64,000 bases of DNA from the NCBI GenBank assembly GCA_034620365.1, contig JAQGEQ010000363.1, forward strand, positions 1,302,001 through 1,366,000, written 5' to 3'. The notes below the pieces were generated by a model. That model did no database searches. It had not been told where the DNA came from and saw only the letters and a program-made list of their open reading frames with translations. The position numbers were made by a program, and so were the translations under genes. Positions 49,196 to 62,923 of this stretch are shown in pieces. The stretch's first letter is position 1. The number at the start of each line of letters is the position of its first letter. Source of the stretch: Pegea sp. RAD2-039. Its lineage: Eukaryota; Chordata; Thaliacea; Salpida; Salpidae.

Positions 49196-51373
49196 TCTAG
49201 TAGACTAAGTATATTTTATTTATATCATTTGGTTGATATTTACAATTATTATTATTGAATAAATAAATAGAGAGTTGTTTTAAGCTATTAGAAAACAATT
49301 TCTACATCAATTTCTTTTTGTAATTTTTTTACTAAACTTAGTCATTTCAAATATTTTTTTTTGTAACAATATTTAAAATAATATTATTGGCAAACAATCA
49401 TTTGAAAATTTATCCATTTAACAGAAAAGCTGAATGTATGCTTCCTGCCTCAAAATGTAATCCAAAACTTAATTATATTTACAAAGATCAATTAACGAAA
49501 AATTCTTTTTACTGAAAATGTTGAAAATGACTTTTTTAATGTTAAAATATTTGAACTTATGCAGTTGCTGTCCCAGAAACTGTTTTCAAATTTTTTTATG
49601 GTTTTCTATCCAACGAAATAATTGTTCTGCATTTAAAGCAGGAAAACAATAAATAATGAAATTTTTTACAATTGAAAAGTTGAACTGTTATTATTATTTG
49701 GTATTTTTTAAAAGTATTTATCTTTAATCGTATATAGAAAAATAGAAAATAGTTGTTTGTAAGCAAATCATAAAACTTTATTTACTTTTTATCAACTTTT
49801 TATTATGTTTAGATTATTAGATATTAAACTTGTTTACTAAAATTGCATTTTCAAACTTTGTACTCGATTTTTATCAACAACTTTTTTGTTAAACTTAGGA
49901 GCTTATGATGTGAAAGTGGTTTGACGTTAGCAATCAATCAATAGTCATTTTAACCAAATCTAAAATAAACTAACTTCTACTTCAGTTGGTAACTAATTAT
50001 AGTAGGGAATTACTCACTCATTTTACATACAATGTGGTAGATTATCATTAATTAACATTCCCACCATTTTGCCAATTTATGTTTGTTTCTAATACAACTT
50101 TAAATTTCTAATCATCACCCTATTTGTATAAAACTATAAATTTGTTATCAGATATTTAAAGCTTTAAATATGTTTTATAAACATTAAATATTTAGGTCAC
50201 AATATTTTGAAGCTAAAAAAGTTTGGAAAATAAATAATAAAAATTTTGTTTTTATTTAATGTATGAAAATATCACTTTCATATTATGAACAGCTTAGAAA
50301 TTTCTTTCAAATCACCTTTCTTTGTAAAATTTTCTTTGGCCAGTTGAATTTTATCCAAACTAATTTAATGAAGCAAAGATCTCTAGACTTAGTTTCAAAA
50401 AATTACTCTTCAAGCTTATACTTTTATTTATACTCATAAACATCTATTAAAATTCTATACACATCTTAATTGTAACATTAAGAAACCATAAAATTTTAAC
50501 GATTGTAGCTTTTACTTAAAGTTCATAAATAAATAAATCTTATTTTTGTTCAACAATCCATTTTTTCACTCATTTTAAGTTTGAAGCAAATAAACTCTTT
50601 AAATATTTAAGTATAAGTTGACAACTTAAAAGTTCACTAAATGAAAAAAAACTAAAATTTTAGATCATCTCAAATAAAGTTTCAATAAAATTAGAACTTT
50701 TTAGTTAGAAAACAGATTTTAATTTTTCAAAACCTTTCTAGTAAAAGTGAGAAATCGATTCAATTGACAGTTGACTTCGATTTATATAAAAATCATTTTT
50801 AAAATCAACGAAAGTTACAGAGAAACTGACCAACAAATTGATCAGCTGGTTTCTACTTGTTACAGAATTACATCTCTACCTTTTCCTCATTTACATAATT
50901 TCTAAAGCTTTTCTAGAAAATTCAAAGAACTTTAGATATTAAGAACTTTTTAGAAAATTCACTTTATTGTATTTGATAAGAAGATCAACAAAAGTTCACC
51001 TTTTATTTCCGCTTTACTTCACACTGAGAAATAAATAATTGTTCATCCTAATCACAAACACAAGAAACAGATCTCATCTGACAATAACCTTCCAGACAAC
51101 ATTAAAAATAAAATGAAAAAATGGGATGAAGCCAAAAAGAAGGAAGTTTTACAAAAAAGTAGAATCAAATTATTGAAAAGTTGAATTCGAACGATGAACA
51201 GCAGCAGCAAGTTTTTACATGATCTTGATGATTTTCTACATCAGGTGAAACAGTGAAAAAGAATACATTTATTACCACCAGAGGGCGCTGCAACTAACAG
51301 CGTAGTCATCTTAGATGGTACCAGAGAGAAGTGAAGATGAAAAAAGCGTGAGATGAAGCCTGATTGATGAGGA
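49196..51373. other. 2.2 kb AT-rich gap, nothing recognised
   Basis: It lies between the right arm of the inverted duplication and the 3' end of the F-BAR gene. No exon chain, RNA gene or known repeat was seen. Its right end should carry the F-BAR gene's 3' UTR. Confidence 0.5.
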
Positions 51374-54300
51374 TCAGTTAAGGAACTTGATCTCGATGTA
51401 AGAAGTGGGGACATATCCATCACCGCAATCTTCGCTAGCAACACGAGTCCACCCATCACCGCTATCCGCTTCCAAGATCTGAAAGACTTCACCAATCCTC
51501 ATAGACATCTCTCCCTCGGAGCTTGCTGTAATCACTCAAGCGTTAGAAAAACGTCATTGATGACGTCACGATCACCTTCGTAATCATACAGCGCTTCACA
51601 GGAGCCAATTGCTTCGATGCCATCCTCAAATTCATCTCCGAAACTTTGATCTTCAACATCATCACTGTAAACAGACGGTGACGTCATCAGCTGTGACGTC
51701 ATCACTACCAATCACTTACATCTCTTCTACAGCAGGAGTGGCCAGACTTGAAGCTAGAGGAGGAGCCGGAGGGATGTTGGAGTCGATCTTTGGAGGAGGT
51801 GGAATTGATGGAGTTGATGATGTAGAGAGGGTCTTCATACTAGCACTGAGAGGTCGAGATGGTTGTGCAGATGTGACAGGGGCTGGTTTACCAGTTGCTT
51901 CTGCGTACCATGTCTGCAACCAGTTTAATGCATCATCAGTTATTTGCTTTTCTACTTACTTCATGTTGTTGAAGTTCAGCTTTTAATTTATCAATTTGAG
52001 TTGTAGCGATGTTGATCTGTGGTTGAACTGATGTAGCATCTCCTAGAGCGGGATTTGATCTGTAAACTTCTTGCATCCGAAGAATTCCGTTTCTAGAAAT
52101 TATATATTTAAGAAAAAGATGATCACTTGATCTTTATCTCACCTTCCTTCCTCTTCTTTGTTAATGTCTTTTCTCAGATCATTTATCTTTGCTTGAAGAC
52201 GCTTTTTTCTTTGTTCGGGAGGAAGATGAGAAAAGTCTGGGCTTTCAGGGATCTGAAACAAACACAAATTTCGATGATCAAATATTTAAGATTCAGCATT
52301 GAAAGGCAAACAAACAAGCAGCAATCAAATAAGCTTTAGATAGATGCAAATGCAGCAAAGACTGTCGAAAAGTGACGTCATCACTTCTTCTACAGTCTTC
52401 TAGCCTCAACTACAAATGTTGATCAGATGTAAACACCACTGATACTAACCGCTAGTGTCGCAATAATCGCTGAACTTAATGTAACAAGTTAATTAATAAC
52501 ATAGCTAATGAAAAACTGAACAAACTATCTGAGCTCAATAAAACCTTTTTAATTTAAACGAAATTTTTTGCTTCAAAGACCTCTTTCTACCATTTCCAAT
52601 TTGAAACATTTCTGCAAAAGAAATAAACTAAAACAAGCTTCATGCTAATCAGGAGTTTGGTTTTATTATCCTTACATTCATGCCAACAAAAATGAATTGA
52701 TAAAAAGGCTGGTGGGCTTGTAGACTCACCAAATAAGCATTTGCATCTGTTGCTAGCTCATATTGATAAGCAACTTCATCATAAATCACATCCGGGCATT
52801 TAAGCTCTTCATTAGGAGCTTGAGTAGCTGGTGGTGGTGTCGAAGTTTTTAGTACTGATCTCAGTAATTTAGAGGATCTTGAAGACTTTGTTGAAGCTGA
52901 ATTTTCATGAGTGGATGAAGATCTTATTCTGACGATGTGTTTAGATGGAGGTGAAGGTCTTGTAGGTGTTTTTGAACGTTTAGTTTTTGTGTTGGGAGAA
53001 AAGCTTCTTCGTGGCTTTTCTTTCCTTTCTGTCGAGTCGTTTGCTTCCTCTTTACAGCTGGTGACGTTTAACTAAATCAAAACATCTCAGCAAAAAGTGT
53101 GAAACAAAAAAACTAAACAGTTAAAGAAAAAACTGAGCTATTGTTGGATACTGTAGGAACATGCAAAAGGAAATCACCCAAATAAAACTTATTTAAAAGT
53201 GATTAGTTGTGTTTTGTGAATAATAAATATGAAAGTGACATTTGAGAACACGCAATTCAACCTTTCTGTTTCTTAATGTGCTTTTCTTCATCACGTTTTT
53301 CTGTTGCTTCTTCAATCAGTAAACCAGAAAAGAAAAAAAATTGAAATAAAAAGTTGAGATGGTTCAGTGTTTCGATTCATTGGTTTATCAGACAAAATAA
53401 TTAAAGGAAATTTGGAGCTGGTTGTTAATAGAAAGAAATTGTAAAAAACTAAACAACTTTGAAACAGTTTTGCTTTGCTTAAAACTACCAGCTTTACATC
53501 ACTTTCTAAACACTAGTAATACAAACATCAAACTACATTTCCTTATTTAAACTCTTCTATGAGATAAAACAAACCATAAAATTTTTTACTAGAATCGGAT
53601 AAATTAAATAAACTTTTGTGTAAGGTAATAGTCTGCTCAAATAAGTTCTCGACTTTTAGCTTTCTGTTTTGATATCTTATCAAGTTGTTCACTTTCATCT
53701 TTAAATCCATTTTGCTTTTACAACAACTAGATACTTAAATTCAAATACAAACCTTCTTCTGACCAAACAACCAGCTTAAACCAGTTTTTCTATTCTTAGA
53801 ATTAATACTGATTCTAGGAGATTCATGCTGAGAATCATCAGCAGGTTTATTTGGAGATGTGTAATCTTCAAATTCTTTATCGCCAGGAATTGGAAACCCA
53901 GATTTCAAACGCTCCACCACAAAACCAGCATCCTAACATAAAAACCAATTTAGAAGATGAAATCTGATCGTATTAAACTCACTAGTGTTGGATTAATTGC
54001 TTCTGAAGCTTGTTTCATTCCATCTAGACATTTTTGAATGATTGGTTTCACTTTGGCATCTATATTAGCGTAATCAGTCATCAAGCTTTGTAGTTTATTT
54101 ATCCTTAGTTGGTCGCTATTGTAGTATGACTAAAAGAAGCAAACATCTTTTTTGGTTAAAGTTATTAGCAAAAGTTTTAAATCAAAAAAGTGGAAAAAAG
54201 ATGGTTTTATGATGTAATTTTATGCACGACGCTGTAAGTTTCAAGAAATATGAGAAAAAGAAGAAAGAATGTTGGTGAGGGTAGGAGATAAATGACGTTG

Positions 54301-55280
54301 TATGTTGATATGTCATTGAGTTAGTCAATAGAAAAATTCGATAAACCTACTTCGAAAATTTTTGGCATTTCTTGCTGATAATGTAATTTCTGTGATTCAT
54401 TGAATTTGAAAAGATTAGATCCGTAATCGGTCTTACAGTGTTCAACTACATCTCGTTTGTATTGAGCGGCATGCTTTGCCTTAAATGAATTGTAAGAAAG
54501 TTTAAAAATGGTTCAATTAGTCATCAGATGCTTACTTTTTCAACATCAGCTTTTGTAGCATTAACATCCGCATCTAATTTGGCATGATAAGCAATCAAAC
54601 GTTCATAATCTCTCCATTCTTTTTCAAATTTCTTCTTACTAGATTCTACTTGCCGCTCTAAGTTTTCGAGATCCGATTGTAGTTTTTTACCTTCATGAAA
54701 CAACTGAAAAGGAAATAAATAAGCACAAGTAACTGGGAGTTTATTGAAAACCAACTTTTTTCTTTTCTTGTTTAATTTCAGTTACTGATTGGTTTGCAAT
54801 ATTGATAACATTGCTCACAAGGTTCTCAGCCACAATTTCATGCTGGCCAGCTATATCATTCAGTTCTGACAACTGACTTTGGAAGGCTTTATTTACTGAA
54901 AAACTGAAGAAAATATCTTATTATTAAAAATCTTTATCTAGTACTTTTTTAATTGACATTTGATTACTACTTGAAATAAATTTTGACTAAATATTTAAAG
55001 CAAATAAATTTAACAACTTTTCAACTTACATATTTCTATCTTCATGCCTTTTTTTAGGTTGATAATTTTTTACTAGCTTTCTAAGCTTGGCAGCATATTC
55101 TAGTTCAATAGATGATCTTTCTTTTACAAATTTACTGTACTTTTCAAGAAATTCAACTCCATGTTGACAATTCTTATCAACATTATCAAATTGATCCTAA
55201 CAAAAAATAAATAGTTAGTAAATTATAGAAAAATAGTATGATCAAAAAACACTTACCCAAAGTTCTATGCCCCAATTCAT
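51374..55280 (-). CDS. FNBP1L: TOCA/CIP4-family protein: F-BAR, HR1, SH3
   Basis: A Cdc42 effector that bends membranes and recruits N-WASP and dynamin. Invertebrates usually have one gene for FNBP1, FNBP1L and TRIP10, so the symbol is only nominal. It starts MNWGIELW (exon 55257-55280), then about 55031-55197 ([20 protein letters not shown]). The F-BAR continues in exons near 54754-54903, 54540-54705 ([11 protein letters not shown]), 54358-54479 and 53991-54128. Exon 53753-53937 holds [14 protein letters not shown] Ser/Pro/Arg-rich exon (about 52735-53068) ends with an acidic, tyrosine-rich patch. HR1 (about 52142-52253) reads [16 protein letters not shown]. Exons 51975-52096 and 51720-51917 (Pro-rich) follow. 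SH3 (about 51580-51665 and 51374-51530) has [16 protein letters not shown] and [14 protein letters not shown]. Inner exon edges are approximate. Confidence 0.93.
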
Positions 55281-58200
55281 GATATGTTAAACTTAACAAA
55301 AAAAATTATTGTCAATATTTCAAAACTAAAAAAGAAAAAAATTTGGAATTAAATTAAGTTTTTTACAGAGAAACTGTGAGAATACTCTAAAAGCAATCAT
55401 TAGGTTCCTTAGTACCCTCAACTATCATTCAAAAGATGTATATCTCAGTTTTTCGTGATTTAATGTTAGTAGCCAAGAAGCTTATACTTGTCAAAATACT
55501 TTTAAAAGAATTTGTTGTGTTCTTGAAAGAGTAGAAGACTTAAACCAACTAGCTTAAAAGTCAAAGTTGTCATCACATATTTGAATTCAGAATAAATCAA
55601 ACATTTTAAACTTAATTATTTAGTTGACATAAGTTTATGACATAAATATAAATTATATGCAAAATAATAAATATAACAAAAACATATATTTGTCACATAT
55701 TAATAAATTTATTTATAATATCCTTTGGTTGCTAATAATTAAGCTTTGATTACTAAAAAAGTAATTTTGTCTGACAACTATAACTTATATTAAACGTAAT
55801 AATTCACTAAATGTAATTAAATTAAACATAGTTATTACAAAAGCTTTTTTCATTTCTTTTAATAGATAAAACTTTTATTTTACTCAACACCTGGCTGCAG
55901 ATAACAAATTATGCAGCTCTTATAGCGAACACAAAAAAATATGACTACAGATGAATAAGTCTAAAGTCTCACAGTTTCACATAAGTAATGATATACCATT
56001 ATGGAGATTCATTATAACAACTATATTTATTTAGATATACACATAACCTATAATAAACCATTATTTCTTTAAGATCATTTTTATAGGTATAATTAATTAT
56101 TAAAATAAAAATGTGACATAAAAGCTAAATTAAATAATAAAGGGACAATTACTAAAAATAAAACATAAGTTAAATAAAGTAAATTAGTTTACATAATCAA
56201 ATAACAGACTATTTCTTAAACTTAGATTAGTGCAAAGTTACTTTCATAAACTTTTATAAATATTTTACTAATAACAGCCAATTAATATATTATAGTTAAT
56301 GATTTATTTATTTATTATTGAATGGTTTCATATATGAAAAATGAATTATTTGTCAAAATAGAAACCTTCTATACAATTTTAATAAAAAAAATGTTAAAAA
56401 AATTCTGCAGACATTTCTAAATTTTTTTATAGACTGCAAAATATACACCCACTAATCTATCAAAACTCAAACAAATATTTCAAGCATGAATTTATAATTT
56501 GTAAAAATAAAATATCATTCTATTTACTGTTACATTAAAAATATAAAATAATATAATTCATATTTATACATGATAATATTAGAAATACTCATTGAAATAA
56601 TTTATATGATTATGCCAAAAAAATGAAAATTACATTAAGTAACTTAAGTAAAACTATTTTTCAAATAACAATATTTATTGTTAAACTGATATAAATTATT
56701 CAAAATAGAAATAACATAAATTACTATACTCAAAAGTATAATCAAACTAATTTTATTGAAGATATAAATATAAGTAAATGCAGATATAAAAAATTATTTG
56801 AAACTACATTTAATCATTACCTAACTTTATTACTAAACTAATATTTCTTTGAAAGTTTACAAATATTTTCAACAATGTATTTCAATAAACCTTACAAATA
56901 ACTATTAAGACAGAAGTTAAAGCAATTTTAATTATCTTAAAATTTAGGTAAGACAAACAATTAAGAGCTGCTCAGTTTAAAAATATAAACAAAGTCTTGT
57001 AGCATTTAAAATCAGAACTATCAGAAATAATCTAAAAATCAAATGACATGACATACTAGAAGTTTCTATGACAATTCAATACTGATTTAGATATCAAAAA
57101 AAAATTAGCCAACAAACTTTATTTGTTTAATTTGGAAAATTTTCTCTGTATAGTCTCTCCATTTAAGAAAAAGTCTAAAATCAAAAGAACCTGAATAATT
57201 TATTTATCATCAGATGTTTATCAGAATGGCAAACAAAGCTTGATAAACAAGATTGAAATTATCTCAAAATTATGCAACAAAATAAATCAGTTTGTAATTG
57301 AAAGGTTATAAAAGAAAATTTAATGAAAAAGAATCAAAATGTGTATATATCTTTGAACATTGCTGAAAGTAAACTACACATAAAATTTAAGAGTTATTTT
57401 AAGAGATTTATATTTCTAAACTTTCAAAATATCTTACATTGTTTATTTAGGTATCAAGAATTTTTGAGAAGTAAAAAACAAGCATTTAAAGCAGTGAAGT
57501 AAGTTTGAAAGTAATACAAAATATTTTATGATGTCATTAAAGGAAATGAACCAAAATTTATTTCAAGTTATAAAAATTTTATGACTAATATATTAAAATG
57601 TATAAAAAAGAAGCCTACAAAATATTTTTGGGAGGGTCCTAAAATAGAATAAGGATAATATTTCAAAAGTCATAGTTTATTTCAAAAGTCATAGTTTATT
57701 TCAAATTCTAAACTAATATAAGTAAGTTTAGTTTAATTTGTGTGTCCTTAATTATATAATTTGGATATAACTTTAGTATAAAGATAAAAGACGCCTTTGA
57801 ATAATCTAATGATATATTAAATCTTAAAACATTATAATTTAAAAACAATTTATTAATCGATTAAACAAAAAATATTAAAAAGCTAAAATAAAAGCATTTA
57901 CTTATCACCACTATTAAATTTTTTAGCCACATAAAAATAAAAAAGCTATTAAAATATTGAAAAGTAACTAAAAATAATAAAGCAATAATATATAAATTTC
58001 AGTGATCTTTATTTCGTACATTAACCTTAATTTGCTACATGTTTTCAACTGATTAAGTAAACATAATTGATAAACATAAAATTCAGACTTAAACGTGTTT
58101 TGCTATCTAAATACCACTAAATGTATAATGACATTCGGAATATCGCGACTATCAAAACATCCTTTTTAATAAAAATATTTTCAGAATGATAATTATACCA

Positions 58201-61200
58201 TATGACTAAATCAAAAGGATAAAACTATTTTAATAAGTTTTTAAAATGTAACTTTTTTAGTTCTAAAGAAATGGGTTTTTAAATTGTAAATTTCTGTTGA
58301 AAAAGAACTTGTAATAAGTTAAAGCAAAAATATACTAATAACGTAATAAAGATAATTTAAGATAAAGATTAAAATACTCATCATCCAATAAATATAAGGA
58401 AATACATCTTTGCAAGAAACCCTCACGTTTATTGTAAAATAGGTTTACTAATAATGTTAGATAATCTAATAAAACATTGCTTAACCAATGAATTTTAAAA
58501 TATAAGGTAACCATATTCATCGTTTCACAACCAAAAGGTTTTATTGAACATAAGTTTCTTAATAATATTTATGAAAAGTTTATTTATTTCTTTTATTTTT
58601 CAAAAATGCTTGGTAAAAAAGTTTTGAAACCAAATTGATTTTGAAATTCATAATGTAAAATGCTAAAGGCTTATAGGTTTATAAACTCATAATAATGTTA
58701 CTAGTAACATGTCTGAAACTTTTTTATTTTATTTTGTTCTAGGTTATGTCATTGATAATCAAATAATTTCAAGTACAAATGAAGTACCTTATATTGTGCA
58801 AGCATCTATTTTGCAAGTCAAAATTTAAACTTTTTAGATAAAATATTGATATATTTTAAAAGCAAATATAAAACGAAAAGCGTACCACTAATATTGTTTT
58901 ATTAATCACTGTTTAATCATTGTTTTAATAACACTCATCAAGCTTTGAAGCAATACAAAGCAAACAGTGTATTAAATTATAAAATTAGAATATATTAAAG
59001 CTTCTTAATGTTTAAAAAATATACATAGTTGAGATTTGCTTGAATTGAAAGATTACTTCTTAGATTAGTATTCGCTTTGTTAACTGGATTGTTTTTTAAC
59101 TGATAATTTAATAAATTGCTTTAATGCAATAGTTTAGTTTTAGTAATAGTGTGTTTGGAACTTTACAAAATGAAATTTGTCATCATTTTGGTAGATCTAA
59201 AGAAATCTTGTAAAGTAATATAACACAACTTAAAATAAAAACTGCAAAAATAAGAATAATACTTGCTACAACTTATTACCCTTTAAATGTATTCTAGTGA
59301 GTGCGATAAAACATTTACCTTTATGCTCGTGAGTATGCTCGTTTAGCTTAATCGTTGTCTTTTTAGTATTTGCTGCTCACTTTTTAGAAAAATAATGATT
59401 ATCCTTAATAGCATTTTTGTTTATGCACTGAAATAAGTTTTGCACATATGATTAATGCTGTATGCTACATTTTAGAACTTACTTTAAACGAATCTTTTCT
59501 ATTTTAGATCCAGGTAGTTTATATTTACTTAATATTATGATAAAATACGTGCTTTCGAGTCTTTATTATGGTGAACAAACAAAATGATTGGCAAAAATCA
59601 TAATTGATCCTAAATAGTGCCACTGCCTTGCAGCCCCTTCGAGAAAATTAAGGTGTGGTATATTTGAATTGTGTAACAGTAAAATATATTACCGCTTACG
59701 TAAATATGTTGCCCAGTTTCAGCTGATCTTTCATCCATCATAAAGGCATTTTGTAGCTGACTGTGATGTTCTTTTTTGTTGTGCTTTTGTCATTAGCCGC
59801 CTTTTACAATTGAATGAAGCTCTCTTAAAAAGTAGTTTTTGTTACAAATAGGGATATGGAAATAAATTGTATCACCAAATATCGTATCGAAAGAGTAAGG
59901 GTAGTTTTGAGCACACCTCTCACCACTATAATCAATTCAAACTACTTCTATCTACTGATTCGGCTCACGGAGCCATATGATTATAAGGACGTTATAACAA
60001 AGTCTAAAAGTAATAGTTATATCTTTTCATCCAAATATTTCATAATAAATAGCATTTTGAGTTGTCAAAAATGTTGTTAATCTATCTCTATAAAATGGTT
60101 AACATTCTTAAACACCAACTGTAAGCTTTAGTTGAATACAATTTAATTATTACTGATTGAAAATTTTTTAAAGCATGTCAGTTTTGTTTTATGTAAATAT
60201 TAAAAACTAATCCACTCAATAACCCACCCATTGAGCTAAGAGCTTCTTCAAACACAGTTTGAAATCTTTCAGAATCCATCACTACGGTAAGTTTATCACA
60301 TCTATTAAAGCCGTGTTTAGAAAATATGATCAAAGTAATCTTGTTAACAGTTATCTTGGTGACATTCCTTTTGTTTTCTCCACTTAATTTCTATTTTTAT
60401 ATTATTATTAATCTATTTATTATGGCCTATGCATTTTTTTCTTTGCATTAACTGTGATTGTTTCATTAACTTTCTGTAGTGATATTGTTTTTTGCTATAG
60501 GAGCTGTATCATTTTTTTATTTTTGCATGCCTTGAATAAAGTAAATCAAATAATTAATATGAATTTATAAATTTTATAGCGTTTAACCAGTTGGTAAAAA
60601 TGCTAAATTTTACCCAAATCATAGAAATAAAAGAAAGACTGGTGTCACGTGCTTAGCTATTGGTCTTAAAAAGATTTACTTCCTTTATTAAAACACTTTT
60701 CTTGAACTTGAATCACTTTATTTGTAGACAACTGTTTTTGATGACTTAATATTTTCTTAGATTTTGCTTTTGTTTACTTTTTTAAACTTTTCATTTTGAT
60801 TCTTTCTCACATTATATTTGCTGAATAGAAAAAGGTTTAAAAGTATTGTTATATTGTTAAACAAATATCTATCACTAAAGTTTGTATTCTGTGCAAGTAA
60901 CTGTAACTTCATCTTATATCTTAAATTATATATTTTTTATTTTCATAGTTCTAGCTAAAATATATGTTTATATAGAACAGTGTAACTATTTACTATTTCT
61001 TATTGTTTACGTTAAAATGGCTTAATTTTTGTGCTTGTAAATTATTTTTAAGCTGTTGAATTTTTCCTCTTAATTATTAAGTTTTTTATGTACAGTATAA
61101 GATATTGTAATTCATTTTTATCTTTTAAATAATTCATTTTAATTCAAATGCTAGAAATGATTTGATAATAATTTATTTATCAGGAAACTCATAAGTTTCA

Positions 61201-61667
61201 AAATAGCTAAATTGACTTAATAAAAACTTTATTGTTTAAATAAAGTTAAAAATAGAAATATTTTTAAAAATTTGAAAATATTGGAGTTTAAACTCAACAA
61301 AGTTTGATATTGTAGTAATAGTCTTTCCTTTTTCTGTTTATTGATACATACATTATAAATAAATTTGTTATTAAATAAATGCTTTCATAAGCTATAAAAT
61401 TTTAGATACTAAGAAAATTGAGATGAATTAAAAATGTACTTTGGTAAAATTTAATGTTTATGTTGAAATGAATAATAAACAATAAATTGTTTTTCAAATT
61501 ATATTCATTTTGTTTTAAATGGTTAACTTTATTTCAGTACTTTCAATTCTAATAGGAAATAAGAAAACAGTTTTATTTTAATGATATAGTTTTTAGCATC
61601 AATTTACATGTTTTTAGAATTATTTTCTATTTAGTTTTAGGCAAAGTTGTATTTTGATACCATTGAA
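55281..61667. other. 6.4 kb very AT-rich gene-poor region
   Basis: It lies between the divergent starts of the F-BAR gene (-) and the DRAM2-like gene (+), so both promoters are inside it. Most of it is extremely AT-rich and A-rich on the + strand. A somewhat richer patch at about 59540-60080 contains a 74-codon frame with no recognisable domain. A direct repeat of TTTCAAAAGTCATAGTTTAT occurs at about 57661-57700. Nothing else supportable was found. Confidence 0.5.
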
Positions 61668-62923
61668 ATGGCCCAATTTTGGTTTCAAAGAGGGATGGCT
61701 TATTTGCCACTGACCCTCATCATTTGGACTTACCTCACTTTCATATCTTCCTACATTTGGTCTGTTGTAAGAGGAGATGTTGATGCTCTATTTCCTTACA
61801 TCTCAGATACAGGTGCAAGAAGACCTGAGAGTTGCTTATTTGGTCAAATGCTTAACATCACAGCTTGTATTTGTAAGTTGGAATTTATTCAATTCAAAAT
61901 AACTTTTATTAATATTCAATTGTATTTTTTTTTAGCTTTTGCAACTTTGTATGTTCGTTATCAACAAGTTTCTGGTTATATAGATGATATAAGAATTGAA
62001 AATTTATATCTAGTTGACAAACTAAACAAAGCTGGACTCATACTTACATTTATTATCTGTCTTGGAATGTCATTAGTAGCAAATTTTCAGGTTGATTTAA
62101 GAATATAGATACTAAAAATATTTACTTCCAATCATAATATATTTCCTAGAAAACCTTTTGCTAATAATATATTTTCTAGGAAACTAGTGTACTTCAAGTT
62201 CATGTGATTGGTGCATTTATGACTTTTGGTGGTGGTACAGTTTATGAAATTATTCAATGTATAATCACCAACAAAATGCATCCTGAGATTAATGGAAGAG
62301 GAGTGTTCATAGCAAGAGTCATCATAGCATCTCTCAGTGCAATTTTTTTCATTTCAGGTTGGTTTTAGAAACTTATAAAAAATTCTGTAGTTAACCGCGA
62401 GACAACCATACTTATTTTATAAGATTAATTGTTATGCAGACTTTTTATATTTTAATGGTTTCTTTTATAGTGTCAGTTACAAGTGGTTTGCTGAAAACAT
62501 TTGTCAGTGATGAAATTGTTCATGTTCATTGGAAACCTACTGACCCAGTACGTTTATTTATTTATTAATATCTTGCTTGATTATTCTAATTAATCAAACT
62601 TTACATAAATTAGTATATATCTAAATAAATTGAAATTATAATATCTAACTTTTAAACTTTCATTTTACTGTCATTCAAAATGTTTAATAAATCTTCTCAT
62701 CTGATGCATTTTTTTCAACACAAATTTATTTCAGGGTTACCAAGTTCATCTGACGTCAACATTTTCTGAGTGGCTCCTGGCTGCATCTTTTCTTTCCTTT
62801 TTCTTCACTTACATCAAAGAATTCCAGCTAATAGATCTGAGTGTGAACTCGAGACTTTTTCGTTCGACTCTATATCAATCTTCATCATCTTTTATATCGA
62901 TAACTGCTGATGAGGATCAGTAA
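61668..62923 (+). CDS. DRAM2: DRAM2-like autophagy modulator (Frag1/DRAM/Sfk1 family)
   Basis: A six-pass lysosomal membrane protein family linked to autophagy. Exons: 61668-61872, 61936-62090, 62180-62357, 62471-62547 and 62735-62923, all GT-AG and in phase, giving about 267 residues, the usual length. I chose the ATG at 61668 (MAQFWFQRGMAYLP) because family members begin with a short tail before the W-F-Q-x-G motif. The open frame extends 7 codons upstream only through a non-ATG codon, and a splice acceptor at 61640 suggests a 5' non-coding exon. Diagnostic blocks are ALFPYISDTGARRPESCLFG, QMLNIT, TLYVRYQQV, LVDKLNKAGLILTF, CLGMSLVANFQ, GAFMTFGGGTVYEIIQ, TFSEWLLAASFLSFF and FFTYIKEFQ. The Ser-rich C-terminus ends SITADEDQ. 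Confidence 0.93.

Noticed and set aside
59856-60080. 74-codon + strand frame in the AT-rich gap
   Set aside because: No domain, no splice partners and no similarity that I recognise. Frames of this length are expected by chance in 64 kb.
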